Assembly: GCF_000024025.1 (NCBI RefSeq) | Contig: NC_013131.1 | Span: forward strand, 6,076,001 to 6,140,000 | Source of the DNA: Catenulispora acidiphila DSM 44928 | Lineage (GTDB): Bacteria; Actinomycetota; Actinomycetes; Streptomycetales; Catenulisporaceae | Direction: 5' to 3' | DNA length: 64,000 bases | Shown here: piece after piece, positions 17,143 to 24,537 of the stretch | Numbering within the stretch: position 1 is the stretch's first letter | How the letters are laid out: every line of letters begins with the position of its first letter | Notes under the pieces: generated by a model | Database searches by the model: none | The model's input: only the letters and a program-made list of their open reading frames with translations | Told to the model about the DNA's origin: nothing | Translations under genes and position numbers: made by a program

Positions 17143-18093
17143 TTAATCCGACGTAGGCGCCCGGTCCTGCGCCGCCATCGCCGAATCCCACGCCTTCCGG
17201 TCGCCTTCGGTGGTCGGCGGCGGGAACAGGCTGCGCGGCCACAGCTTGTGCGAGCGGACCACGTCGACCTCGACGGCGTACAGGGTCACGCGGGCTTGGA
17301 GGTACAGCCAGGCGATGAGTCCGAGCACCAGTCCGAAGGTCCCGTACAGCGTCGAGGCGTGGCGGAGCTGGTGGGTGATGTAGTAGCCGCCGATGCCCTG
17401 CAGGAACTGCCAGCCCACGGCTCCGATCACGGCGCCGGTCCACAGGTCCCGCCCGGCCACCTCGCCGGCGATCGCCAGGCGCAGGGCGAGCCAGTAGGCC
17501 AGGGTTCCGATCACCACCGCTCCGGACAGGGCTGCCACCCGGACCGCGATCGACAGCGGTCCGCTGCCGATGCCGAAGGAGAGGTCGGCCACCAGGGTGG
17601 TCGCCGCCATGCCGATGCCGACGACGGCGATGAAGGCGTAGCTGCGCAGCCAGGACCACGGGAAGCCCGGGCGGCGGTTGTAGGGCACGGCCCACAGGCG
17701 GTTCAGGACGTTCTGCGCGGCGTTGGCCAGCCCGCGCGCGCCGAGCAGCGAGCCGACGAGCCCGATCACCAGCCCGGTCGCGCCGCGGCCGAGGGCGTGG
17801 ACGTTGCCCCGCAGCTGGTCGCCGAGCACCGGGAAGTCCGCCAGCGCCGATCTCAGGACCCAGTCCTGCAGCGCCGGGTCGTGCCGCAGCGCGATGCCGA
17901 GCACGGTCACCAGCAGCAGCAACAGCGGGAACAGGGAGACGAAGGCGTAGAAGGTGAGCAGCCCGGTGAGGTTGCCGGCCTGGTCGTCGGAGAGCTTGCG
18001 CCAGACCGCCGCGGGGAACGCCAGCCAGGGGTGCCGCTGCTGGAAAGCGTCGATGCGGCGTGTCAGATCTCTTATACGGTCGCCGAGGTTCAT
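17143..18093 (-). CDS. YihY/BrkB-family integral membrane protein
   Basis: A 316-residue membrane protein with six hydrophobic segments. Family marks are GLLTFYAFVSLFPLLLLL (~45), LGARGLANAAQNVLNRLW (~118), GTFGLVLGLIAWLYLQA (~250) and the AVEVDVV motif near the end. The family (PF03631) includes BrkB and YihY, once mis-assigned as RNase BN. Its transport or structural role is unresolved. The ATG is at 18091-18093, and it is divergent from the glycosyltransferase gene. Confidence 0.9.
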   Translation of the reverse strand: MNLGDRIRDLTRRIDAFQQRHPWLAFPAAVWRKLSDDQAGNLTGLLTFYAFVSLFPLLLLLVTVLGIALRHDPALQDWVLRSALADFPVLGDQLRGNVHALGRGATGLVIGLVGSLLGARGLANAAQNVLNRLWAVPYNRRPGFPWSWLRSYAFIAVVGIGMAATTLVADLSFGIGSGPLSIAVRVAALSGAVVIGTLAYWLALRLAIAGEVAGRDLWTGAVIGAVGWQFLQGIGGYYITHQLRHASTLYGTFGLVLGLIAWLYLQARVTLYAVEVDVVRSHKLWPRSLFPPPTTEGDRKAWDSAMAAQDRAPTSD

Positions 18094-18268
18094 GGGCGTC
18101 GTGTCTCGCCTCCCTCGTAGCCGGCTTGGAGTCCTCCGCTATGTCCCTCCGGTCGCCGTTCAAACCGTTTACATCGTGCAACGGTGGACATCCGCTCGCC
18201 GGTCGCATCCGGCGGTCCTGTGAGGGGGACGACGCCTCGGCGGCCCTCTTCGCAGAAAGGCATGAGCC

Positions 18269-19501
18269 GTGATCACCGTTGGAATGCTCAGCACCTACCC
18301 GCCCACGCAATGCGGCATCGCGACGTTCAACGCCGCCTTGGTGCGCCACCTGAACGGCGACGGCGCGCGGTCCTCGGCCGCCGTCGTGCGCGTGGGCGGC
18401 GACACGCCCTCGGAACCGGAGGCGCCGGAAGTGGTGGCCGAGTTGCCAGGCGGCGACCCGGCTGCCGCGGCGGCGGCCGCGGCTGCGCTGAACCGCTTCG
18501 ACGTGGCCCTCGTGCAGCACGAGTACGGCATCTACGACGGTCCCGACGGCGACGAAGTGCTGGACGTGCTCAACCGGGTGCGCGTGCCGATCATCGTGGT
18601 GCTGCACACGGTGCTGGCCAGACCGACCGCCGGGCAACACAGCGTCCTGAGTCGCATATGCCGGCTCTGCGACGGCATCGTGGTGCTGTCCCAGACCGCG
18701 GCGTCCCGGCTGCTGGAGGTCTACGGCGTCGACAGCCGCAAGGTCACCGTGATCCCGCACGGCGCCGAGACCGACGAGTGGCAGGCGCCGGGTCTGCTGC
18801 CGGTCACCGGCCGGCACGACGGCGAGCGCTACCACCCGCTGCTGCTCACCTGGGGACTCATCGGGCCGGGCAAGGGCATCGAGTGGGTGATCGACGCGCT
18901 GGCGGAGGTTCAGGACCTGCCGACCACGCCGCGCTACCTGGTCGCCGGGGAGACCCATCCCAAGGTGCTGCAGCACTACGGCGAGGCCTACCGCGACTCG
19001 CTGCGGGAGCGCGCGGCCGCACGCGGCGTGGCACACCTCGTGGAGTTCGACGCCGAATACCGCAGCCGCCAGGACCTGGCCGCGCTGGCCGCCTCGGCCG
19101 ACGCCGTGGTCCTGCCCTACGAGTCCACCGAACAGGTCGCCTCCGGCGTGCTGATCGAAGCCGTCGCGGCCCGGCGCCCCATCATCGCCAGCCGCTTCCC
19201 GCACGCCGCCGAACTGCTCGCCGACGGCGCCGGGCTCCTGGTCCCGCACCGTGACGCCCGGGCGCTCGGCGTGGCGATCCGCAGGCTCCTGACAGAGCCC
19301 GGGCTGGCCGAGTCGATGGAGCGGCGCTCCGCGCAGATCGCGCCGACGCTGGACTGGGCGGCCGTCACCGACCGCTACCGGCTGCTGGCCACGGGCTTGG
19401 CGGCACATCACGCGCCGCTCACCGAACAGCACGGATCGGTGGCGCACGGACGGCTGCGCGCCGGACGGCGCACGCCGGTCGGATCGACCGTCGAACCCTG
19501 A
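18269..19501 (+). CDS. GT4-family glycosyltransferase
   Basis: A 410-residue GT-B fold enzyme. The N-half begins with STYPPTQCGIATF and VALVQHEYGIYDG. The C-half has LTWGLIGPGKG, YLVAGETHP and the donor-site strand LPYESTEQVASGVLIEAVA, where the Glu pair contacts the nucleotide sugar. This subgroup of actinomycete GT4 enzymes often sits near trehalose- or glycogen-like genes, but none are present here. The start is GTG 18269, preceded by AGAAAGG. The last ~45 residues are Arg/Gly-rich and probably disordered. Acceptor and donor are unknown. Confidence 0.85.
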   Translation: MITVGMLSTYPPTQCGIATFNAALVRHLNGDGARSSAAVVRVGGDTPSEPEAPEVVAELPGGDPAAAAAAAAALNRFDVALVQHEYGIYDGPDGDEVLDVLNRVRVPIIVVLHTVLARPTAGQHSVLSRICRLCDGIVVLSQTAASRLLEVYGVDSRKVTVIPHGAETDEWQAPGLLPVTGRHDGERYHPLLLTWGLIGPGKGIEWVIDALAEVQDLPTTPRYLVAGETHPKVLQHYGEAYRDSLRERAAARGVAHLVEFDAEYRSRQDLAALAASADAVVLPYESTEQVASGVLIEAVAARRPIIASRFPHAAELLADGAGLLVPHRDARALGVAIRRLLTEPGLAESMERRSAQIAPTLDWAAVTDRYRLLATGLAAHHAPLTEQHGSVAHGRLRAGRRTPVGSTVEP

Positions 19502-19619
19502 TACCCGACGCGCCGTCACCATGGTCGGCGCACGGAGCGCACAGAGCTGATCCGCCGCTCGCCCACTCCCGGCGGCGGCAATCCTCTGCTACCGTTCGAC
19601 TGTAGAATTAAGCATGAAA

Positions 19620-19638
19620 TACGGATCAGGTATCCGTA
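19620..19638. promoter_or_regulatory. Inverted repeat TACGGAT-N5-ATCCGTA
   Basis: A perfect 7-bp inverted repeat with a 5-bp spacer in the region between the glycosyltransferase and the small gene at 19720. Size and symmetry suit a dimeric regulator site. It is AT-richer than its surroundings, consistent with promoter DNA. Confidence 0.4.
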
Positions 19639-19719
19639 GGTCGAACGAGTCCCCCGCCGGCGGCCACCGGCTGTGCCGCGTGGCCGCGGGCGCGTGCTCC
19701 AGCCCTGCAGGAGAACGCC

Positions 19720-20040
19720 GTGTTTGACAGCTCGCACGACTCCACGTCCATCGAGCAGGACCTCCTGACCCGGCTCATCGCCGCTGCCCTGGTCAACGAA
19801 ACAGTGGCCTGGCTGGAGGCGGCGAGCCAGGCCGAGCACGAGGTGGCGTCCTTGTGGGGCCGCCGCACCCCGGCCGAGCAGCGGCTGCCGGTCAAGGTGA
19901 CGACCGAGGTGCTGGTGCAGCTCGCCGCGGCGGCCGACACCGCGGTCAGCGCCCGGCACGCCACCGGGTCCGCCTGGACCGTGCAGGTCGGACTGGACCT
20001 GGTCGAGATCCGCAAACTCATCGGGGCGTCAGGCTGCTGA
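19720..20040 (+). CDS. Small conserved-looking hypothetical protein
   Basis: A 106-residue acidic, predominantly helical protein (LTRLIAAALVNETVAWLEAASQAEHEVASLW and a C-terminal DLVEIRKLIGASG). I recognise no family. GTG 19720 has AGGAG 8 bp upstream and the frame has strong third-position GC, so I regard it as real. No membrane segment or signal peptide is visible. Neighbours are small regulators. Confidence 0.6.
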   Translation: MFDSSHDSTSIEQDLLTRLIAAALVNETVAWLEAASQAEHEVASLWGRRTPAEQRLPVKVTTEVLVQLAAAADTAVSARHATGSAWTVQVGLDLVEIRKLIGASGC

Positions 20041-20134
20041 GAGCCGCCGGGCGCGGCGCGGGGAGGCGGACGCGGCGTGAAAGACCTGTTTGAGAATGCA
20101 GGAAAAATCTCTCACCTTTTGCTCCGCGTTGCGT

Positions 20135-20140
20135 TATGAT
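20135..20140 (+). promoter_or_regulatory. TATGAT -10 element of a probable leaderless gene
   Basis: TATGAT lies 6 bp before GTG 20147, which has no ribosome-binding site. The spacing places the transcription start at or next to the start codon, as for leaderless actinobacterial mRNAs. No good -35 hexamer is visible 17-18 bp upstream. Confidence 0.5.
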
Positions 20141-20146
20141 CGCGAC

Positions 20147-20476
20147 GTGGCAGCTACAGCGGGCAAGCGTGACGCGTGGACGCTGTTGACCTCCCACGGG
20201 CATGTCCTGGTCGAGATCGCCCGCAATCCGCAGGCCCGCATCAGGGAGCTGAGTGTCGCCGCGGGCATCACCGAGCGGGCCACCGCGGCGATCATCTCCG
20301 ACCTCGTCAAAGCCGGCTATGTGGCCCGCAGCCGGGTCGGGCGCCGCAATCACTACTCGGTGAACCTGGATCTCGGTTTCCGGCACGCAGCGCAGCGCGA
20401 TCTGCGGGTCGGACCGTTCCTGGCGCTGCTGGCCGAACAGCCGTTAGAGGGCGCGGACGCCGAGCAGAGCGAGTAG
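20147..20476 (+). CDS. Winged-helix (MarR-like) small regulator
   Basis: A 109-residue DNA-binding protein. WTLLTSHGHVLVEIARNPQARIRELSVAAGI leads into the recognition helix TERATAAIISDL, then the wing AGYVARSRVGRRNHYSV. Actinomycetes encode many such single-domain winged helices with this WTxLTxHxxVL opening; targets are unknown. GTG 20147 follows a TATGAT box directly. Codon 100 is TTA (20444-20446), so translation may depend on a bldA-like tRNA. The adjacent STAS gene suggests a regulatory mini-cluster. Confidence 0.75.
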   Translation: MAATAGKRDAWTLLTSHGHVLVEIARNPQARIRELSVAAGITERATAAIISDLVKAGYVARSRVGRRNHYSVNLDLGFRHAAQRDLRVGPFLALLAEQPLEGADAEQSE

Positions 20477-20536
20477 CAGGGCGAGTAGCTGTTCGAGTAC
20501 CTCTCCACAGAAAGCGTCGAGTCCGAGGAGAAGGCC

Positions 20537-20884
20537 ATGGAGTTTTCCTGTACCGCGAGGCGCGCCGCGGGCCGCGTGGTGCTCACCGTCGCCGGCGATG
20601 TGGACCTCGCCGCGTACGCCCGGTTCGAGGCCGGTCTCGAGCAGTCCTGGGACGGCACGACGGACCTGGTCATCGACTGCTCCGCGGTCACCTTCCTGGA
20701 CTCGATGGGTCTTCGTGTCCTGGTCCGCAGCCGGCGGCGCGCGGCCGATCACGGCCGGGAGGTCATGCTCGCCTCGCCCTCGCGGCCGGTGCGCAGAGCG
20801 CTGGAGCTGGCCGGCGTCACGAGCCTGTTCCCCGTGGCGGAGCCGGTCTCGGGCGCGGAGCACGGTCCGAATCCCGCGTCTTGA
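20537..20884 (+). CDS. STAS-domain anti-sigma-factor antagonist
   Basis: A 115-residue single STAS domain. VLTVAGDVDLAAYARFEAGL is followed by DLVIDCSAVTFLDSMGLRVLV. The Ser in LDSMGL is the position phosphorylated by RsbW-type kinases in SpoIIAA/RsbV proteins. Such proteins release sigma factors by binding the anti-sigma kinase when unphosphorylated (family knowledge). No anti-sigma gene adjoins it; the SpoIIE-type phosphatase at 44226 is of the class that acts on such proteins. GAGGAGAAGG precedes the ATG. Confidence 0.88.
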   Translation: MEFSCTARRAAGRVVLTVAGDVDLAAYARFEAGLEQSWDGTTDLVIDCSAVTFLDSMGLRVLVRSRRRAADHGREVMLASPSRPVRRALELAGVTSLFPVAEPVSGAEHGPNPAS

Positions 20885-21037
20885 GCGACAGGGGTCTTGT
20901 CGGCAAGACCAGCTCAGCGGCGGGGAGCTACCCCACATGGCAGCAGTGCGTACGCCGCTCACCCCGGTGCGTACATAGCGTTGCCACTTGGTCGCCGAAT
21001 TAGCGACCTCCCACTGGCATCAGCCAAGGAGGCAGTC

Positions 21038-21511
21038 ATGACCAAGTCGAAGAAGCAGTTCGCCGCCGAGCAGCAGCCCCAGGCGCCGCAGAACCAGCAG
21101 AACCAGCAGCGGCAGCAGCAGCGGAACCAGCAGAACCAGAACCAGCAGCAGAACCAGAACCAGGGCCAGCAGCAGCGGAAGCCCAAGGCCACGAACGAGG
21201 AGTTCGGCCGCACGGTCGAGCTCGCCTTCGTCGACCACCCGTGGCCGGCCAGCCGCGGAGAGCTGCTCGAGCACGCGAGCCGGCAGGGCACGTTTGCCAA
21301 GCCGGAACTGGCGCGGTTGAAACAGATTCCGCACCGCGAATACCACAGCATCGCGGATCTGGTGGAGGCCACCCGCCAGGCGGACTCGATGATGATGGCG
21401 CAGGCTCCCGGCCCGGTCGCGACCGCCGAGCACAACCGCCGCGCCATGGGCGAGATGCCGGAGAACGCTCCCATGCACGCGGGGAGCCAGTTCGACGAGC
21501 GGACTCATTAA
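21038..21511 (+). CDS. DUF2795 protein with Gln/Asn-rich N-terminus
   Basis: A 157-residue protein. Residues ~9-55 are almost wholly Gln/Asn/Arg (QNQQNQQRQQQRNQQ and so on), then a DUF2795-type helical domain (HPWPASRGELLEHA, LKQIPHREYHSIADLVEA) at ~70-120. DUF2795 has no firm function. The low-complexity segment resembles prion-like or condensate-forming sequences. GGAGG 10 bp before ATG 21038 decides the start over an open frame that begins upstream. Confidence 0.78.
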   Translation: MTKSKKQFAAEQQPQAPQNQQNQQRQQQRNQQNQNQQQNQNQGQQQRKPKATNEEFGRTVELAFVDHPWPASRGELLEHASRQGTFAKPELARLKQIPHREYHSIADLVEATRQADSMMMAQAPGPVATAEHNRRAMGEMPENAPMHAGSQFDERTH

Positions 21512-21980
21512 TCCGCTGGGCACCTCGGATCAGCTTGGCTTCGCGGATCCGCTGGGTCTTTCGACCCGCTGATTCACTGATCCACTGATCGATCGGAAGT
21601 ACGCTGGGCTGTCGGTGCGCCGCGAGGCGCCGCCGGCAGCCCGGTTTGGTACGATGCGTCATCGGAACGACGACAAGTGGTGGTGTCGCCGAAGGGGTGA
21701 CGTCGATGAAGCAGGCGCCGGACCGCCTGCCCGCCGGATCAGGCGCGGGCGGGTTCGATACCGGCGGGTCGCGGGGGCGTGACGACGGCGCGGACCTTTT
21801 GGCGCCGTCGGCGAAGTGCCGCAGATTGTCCGCCGCCGCGTCTGCGGCTGTTCCTGTGGCTGCCCCTATGGCTGTCTGTGTGGCTGCCCCTGTGGCTGTT
21901 CCGCCGCCCGAAGTCTGAGACCATCATCGAACTCTGATTCTCACCTTTTCAGCACGCTGATTCCGAAAGGAGCCCTGTTC
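21512..21980. other. Gene-free stretch upstream of htpG
   Basis: These 469 bp hold the htpG promoter region. About 21835-21905 contains a short imperfect tandem repeat of a ~30-bp unit built on CTGTGGCTGCCCC and GGCTGT. A 90-codon open frame crosses it (21646-21918), but it is Ala/Val-rich with no ribosome-binding site or family resemblance. No CIRCE or HAIR heat-shock element was recognised. Confidence 0.5.
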
Positions 21981-23891
21981 GTGGGCAGCCCCGTCGAGAC
22001 CCTGGAGTTCCAGGCCGAGACCCGCCAGTTGTTGCAGCTGGTGATCCATTCGATCTACTCGAACAAAGACATCTTCCTGCGCGAACTGATCTCGAACTCC
22101 TCCGACGCCCTGGACAAGCTGCGCCTGGAATCGCTGGTCGACTCCGACCTCGAGGCCGACACCTCCGACCCGCACATCGTGCTGGGCGTCGACCGGGACG
22201 CGCGCACCCTGACCGTCACCGACAACGGGATCGGCATGACGCGCGCCGAGGTGGTGGACCTCATCGGCACGATCGCCAAGTCCGGGACGGCGGGTCTGCT
22301 GGAGCGGATCAAGCAGGCCAAGGATGCCGAGGCAGCGCAGAGTCTGATCGGGCAGTTCGGTGTCGGGTTCTATTCGGCGTTCATGGTCGCGGACAAGGTG
22401 AGCCTGCGTACGCGCCGCGCCGGCACGACGGAGGGCACCCTGTGGGAGTCCGACGGCGAGGGCAGCTATGAGATCTCCAGCGTCGATGACTTGCCGGTCG
22501 GGACTACGGTCACGCTGCACCTCAAGCCCGCCGACGGCGAGGACGGGCTGGCGGACTACCTGGCCGACTGGAAGATCCGCTCGATTGTGAAGCAGTACTC
22601 GGACTTCATCCGCTGGCCCATCCGCATGGCGGTGGAGCGCGGCGAGTCCGACGGCGTCGCCGTCACCGAGATGGAGACGCTGAACTCGATGAAGGCGCTG
22701 TGGGCGCGGCCGCGCAGCGAGGTCACCGAGGCGGAGTATCACGAGTTCTACAAGCAGATCAGCCACGACTGGACCGATCCGGCCGAGATCATCCACATGC
22801 GGTCGGAGGGGACGTTCGCCTACGACGCGCTGCTGTTCATCCCGTCCGCGGCGCCGTTCGACCTGTTCTCGCAGCAGACGAAGCGGGGCGTGCAGCTGTA
22901 CGTCAAGCGGGTGTTCATCATGGACGACTGCGAGGCGCTGGTCCCGAACTACCTGCGCTTCGTCAAGGGCGTCGTGGACGCCCACGACCTGTCGTTGAAC
23001 ATCTCCCGCGAGATTCTGCAGCACGACCGGCACATCCGCGGCGTGCGCCGTCGGCTGGTCAAGAAGGTCCTGACCGCGATCAAGGACATGCAGACCGGCA
23101 ACGCCGAGCAGTACGCGAAGCTGTGGGACCAGTTCGGCCGGGTGTTGAAGGAAGGCCTGATCGAGGACACCGACAACACCGAAGCGCTGCTGGATCTGAT
23201 CTCGGCCGACTCCACCCACGACGCGGAGAAGACCACGACGCTGCGCGAGTACGTGGAGCGGATGAAGGACGGCCAGGACGCGATCTACTACCTCACCGGC
23301 GCCACGCGCGCCGCGGTCGAGAACTCCCCGCACATGGAGGCGTTCACCGCCAAGGGATACGAGGTCCTGATCCTGACCGACCCGGTCGACGAGGTCTGGG
23401 TCGACCAGGTACCGGACTTCGACGGCCACCGCTTCCAGTCGATCGCCAAGGGCCAGGTCGACCTGGACTCCGACTCCGACGAGAACGCCGACGAGGAGAA
23501 GTCCAAGCGCGAAGCCGACTTCGCCGCCCTGCTCCCCTGGCTGGCCGGCACGCTGTCAGACCACGTCAAGGCAGCCCGCCTCTCCTCCCGTCTGACCACC
23601 TCAGCCGCATGCGTCGTCGGCGACGCCCAAGACATGACCCCGATGCTGGAGAAGATGTACCGGGCCATGGGCCAGCAGATCCCGCCAGTCAAACGCATCC
23701 TGGAGATCAACCCGGCGCACCCCCTGATCACCGCCCTCCGCGACGCCCACGCCAAGAACGCCGAGGACACGGCACTACCCGACCTCGCCGAGATCATCCT
23801 CGGCACGGCGCTCCTCGCCGAAGGCGGCGACCTGAGCGACCCGGCACGCTTCGCGCGGCTGCTGACCGAACGGCTGGCTCGGACGCTGTAG
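21981..23891 (+). CDS. htpG: Molecular chaperone HtpG (Hsp90)
   Basis: A 636-residue ATP-dependent chaperone, full length for the family. The GHKL ATPase domain shows ELISNSSDALDKL (~33-45), DNGIGM (~82) and GQFGVGFYSAF (~128). The middle domain contains LYVKRVFIMDDCE and NISREILQ, and the C-terminal dimerisation domain ends in ILGTALLAEGG. GTG 21981 has GAAAGGAG upstream and yields the conserved opening ETLEFQAETRQLLQLVIHSIYSN. It acts in the cytoplasm on client proteins under stress. Confidence 0.97.
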   Translation: MGSPVETLEFQAETRQLLQLVIHSIYSNKDIFLRELISNSSDALDKLRLESLVDSDLEADTSDPHIVLGVDRDARTLTVTDNGIGMTRAEVVDLIGTIAKSGTAGLLERIKQAKDAEAAQSLIGQFGVGFYSAFMVADKVSLRTRRAGTTEGTLWESDGEGSYEISSVDDLPVGTTVTLHLKPADGEDGLADYLADWKIRSIVKQYSDFIRWPIRMAVERGESDGVAVTEMETLNSMKALWARPRSEVTEAEYHEFYKQISHDWTDPAEIIHMRSEGTFAYDALLFIPSAAPFDLFSQQTKRGVQLYVKRVFIMDDCEALVPNYLRFVKGVVDAHDLSLNISREILQHDRHIRGVRRRLVKKVLTAIKDMQTGNAEQYAKLWDQFGRVLKEGLIEDTDNTEALLDLISADSTHDAEKTTTLREYVERMKDGQDAIYYLTGATRAAVENSPHMEAFTAKGYEVLILTDPVDEVWVDQVPDFDGHRFQSIAKGQVDLDSDSDENADEEKSKREADFAALLPWLAGTLSDHVKAARLSSRLTTSAACVVGDAQDMTPMLEKMYRAMGQQIPPVKRILEINPAHPLITALRDAHAKNAEDTALPDLAEIILGTALLAEGGDLSDPARFARLLTERLARTL

Positions 23892-23993
23892 GCGATGCCG
23901 GTGGGGTGGGAGTTGTAGGTGCTGTGGGTGGGGTGCGGCTCGTCGTCGGCCGCGTCCCTGCCGCGGCAACCAACTTGACTCCCACCCCTAATT

Positions 23994-24024
23994 GTTCGAC
24001 CATCTAATCATGAGTGAGTCGAAC
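23994..24024. promoter_or_regulatory. GTTCGAC...GTCGAAC inverted repeat at the marR start
   Basis: Two perfectly complementary 7-mers at 23994-24000 and 24018-24024 flank the ATG at 24010. MarR proteins commonly bind such sites overlapping their own start, giving autoregulation. The site would also control the ABC exporter if the two genes are co-transcribed. Confidence 0.45.
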
Positions 24025-24513
24025 CAACTATCCGGGCTGCCCGCGGAGCGGGTGGTCGACGCCGTCCAGGTGCTGGTGCGCCTGCGGCGGTCGTTGGAGC
24101 GGGTGGAGACCGGCTTGAGCCTGCCGCAGTACCAGTTGCTGTCGATGGTGCGGGAGGGCGGCGAGCGGTCGGCGCGGTTGGCGGACCGGCTCGCCGTGCG
24201 CAAGCCGACGCTGACCGCCGCCGCCGATGCGCTGGTGGCTGCCGGGCTGTTGGAGCGCGAGGCTGACCCTGGAGACCGCCGCGTCGTGCGGGTACGGATT
24301 ACCGAGGCCGGATTGGCTGCTGTACGGAGTGCCGAGGAACAGCTGGCCGCCGCGTTGGCGCCGCTGTTCGGGGAGGCGGCCTCGCAGCTGACCGGCGGTG
24401 GCGAGGCACTGCTGGACTGCTTCGACGCACTGGGCGGAGCCCTCGACCGGCGATTCGCCGAGCACCGGGCCCGCCACATGGCCGCGCAGGCAGAGGCGGC
24501 CCGCGACGAGTAG
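24010..24513 (+). CDS. MarR-family regulator preceding the ABC exporter
   Basis: A 167-residue regulator. LSLPQYQLLSMVREGGERSARLADRLAVRKPTLTAAADAL is the MarR winged-helix core, split here over residues ~35-75, and the wing is ADPGDRRVVRVRITEAG. ATG 24010 opens MSESNQLSG; an upstream in-frame ATG lies in the operator. It ends 24 bp before the exporter gene on the same strand, so it probably controls the exporter together with itself. The inducer is unknown. Confidence 0.88.
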   Translation: MSESNQLSGLPAERVVDAVQVLVRLRRSLERVETGLSLPQYQLLSMVREGGERSARLADRLAVRKPTLTAAADALVAAGLLEREADPGDRRVVRVRITEAGLAAVRSAEEQLAAALAPLFGEAASQLTGGGEALLDCFDALGGALDRRFAEHRARHMAAQAEAARDE

Positions 24514-24537
24514 CAAGCACGACGACAAGGGGTGGAT

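Noticed and set aside
21646-21918. A 90-codon frame upstream of htpG
   Set aside because: Ala/Val-rich, crosses short tandem repeats, and has no ribosome-binding site.
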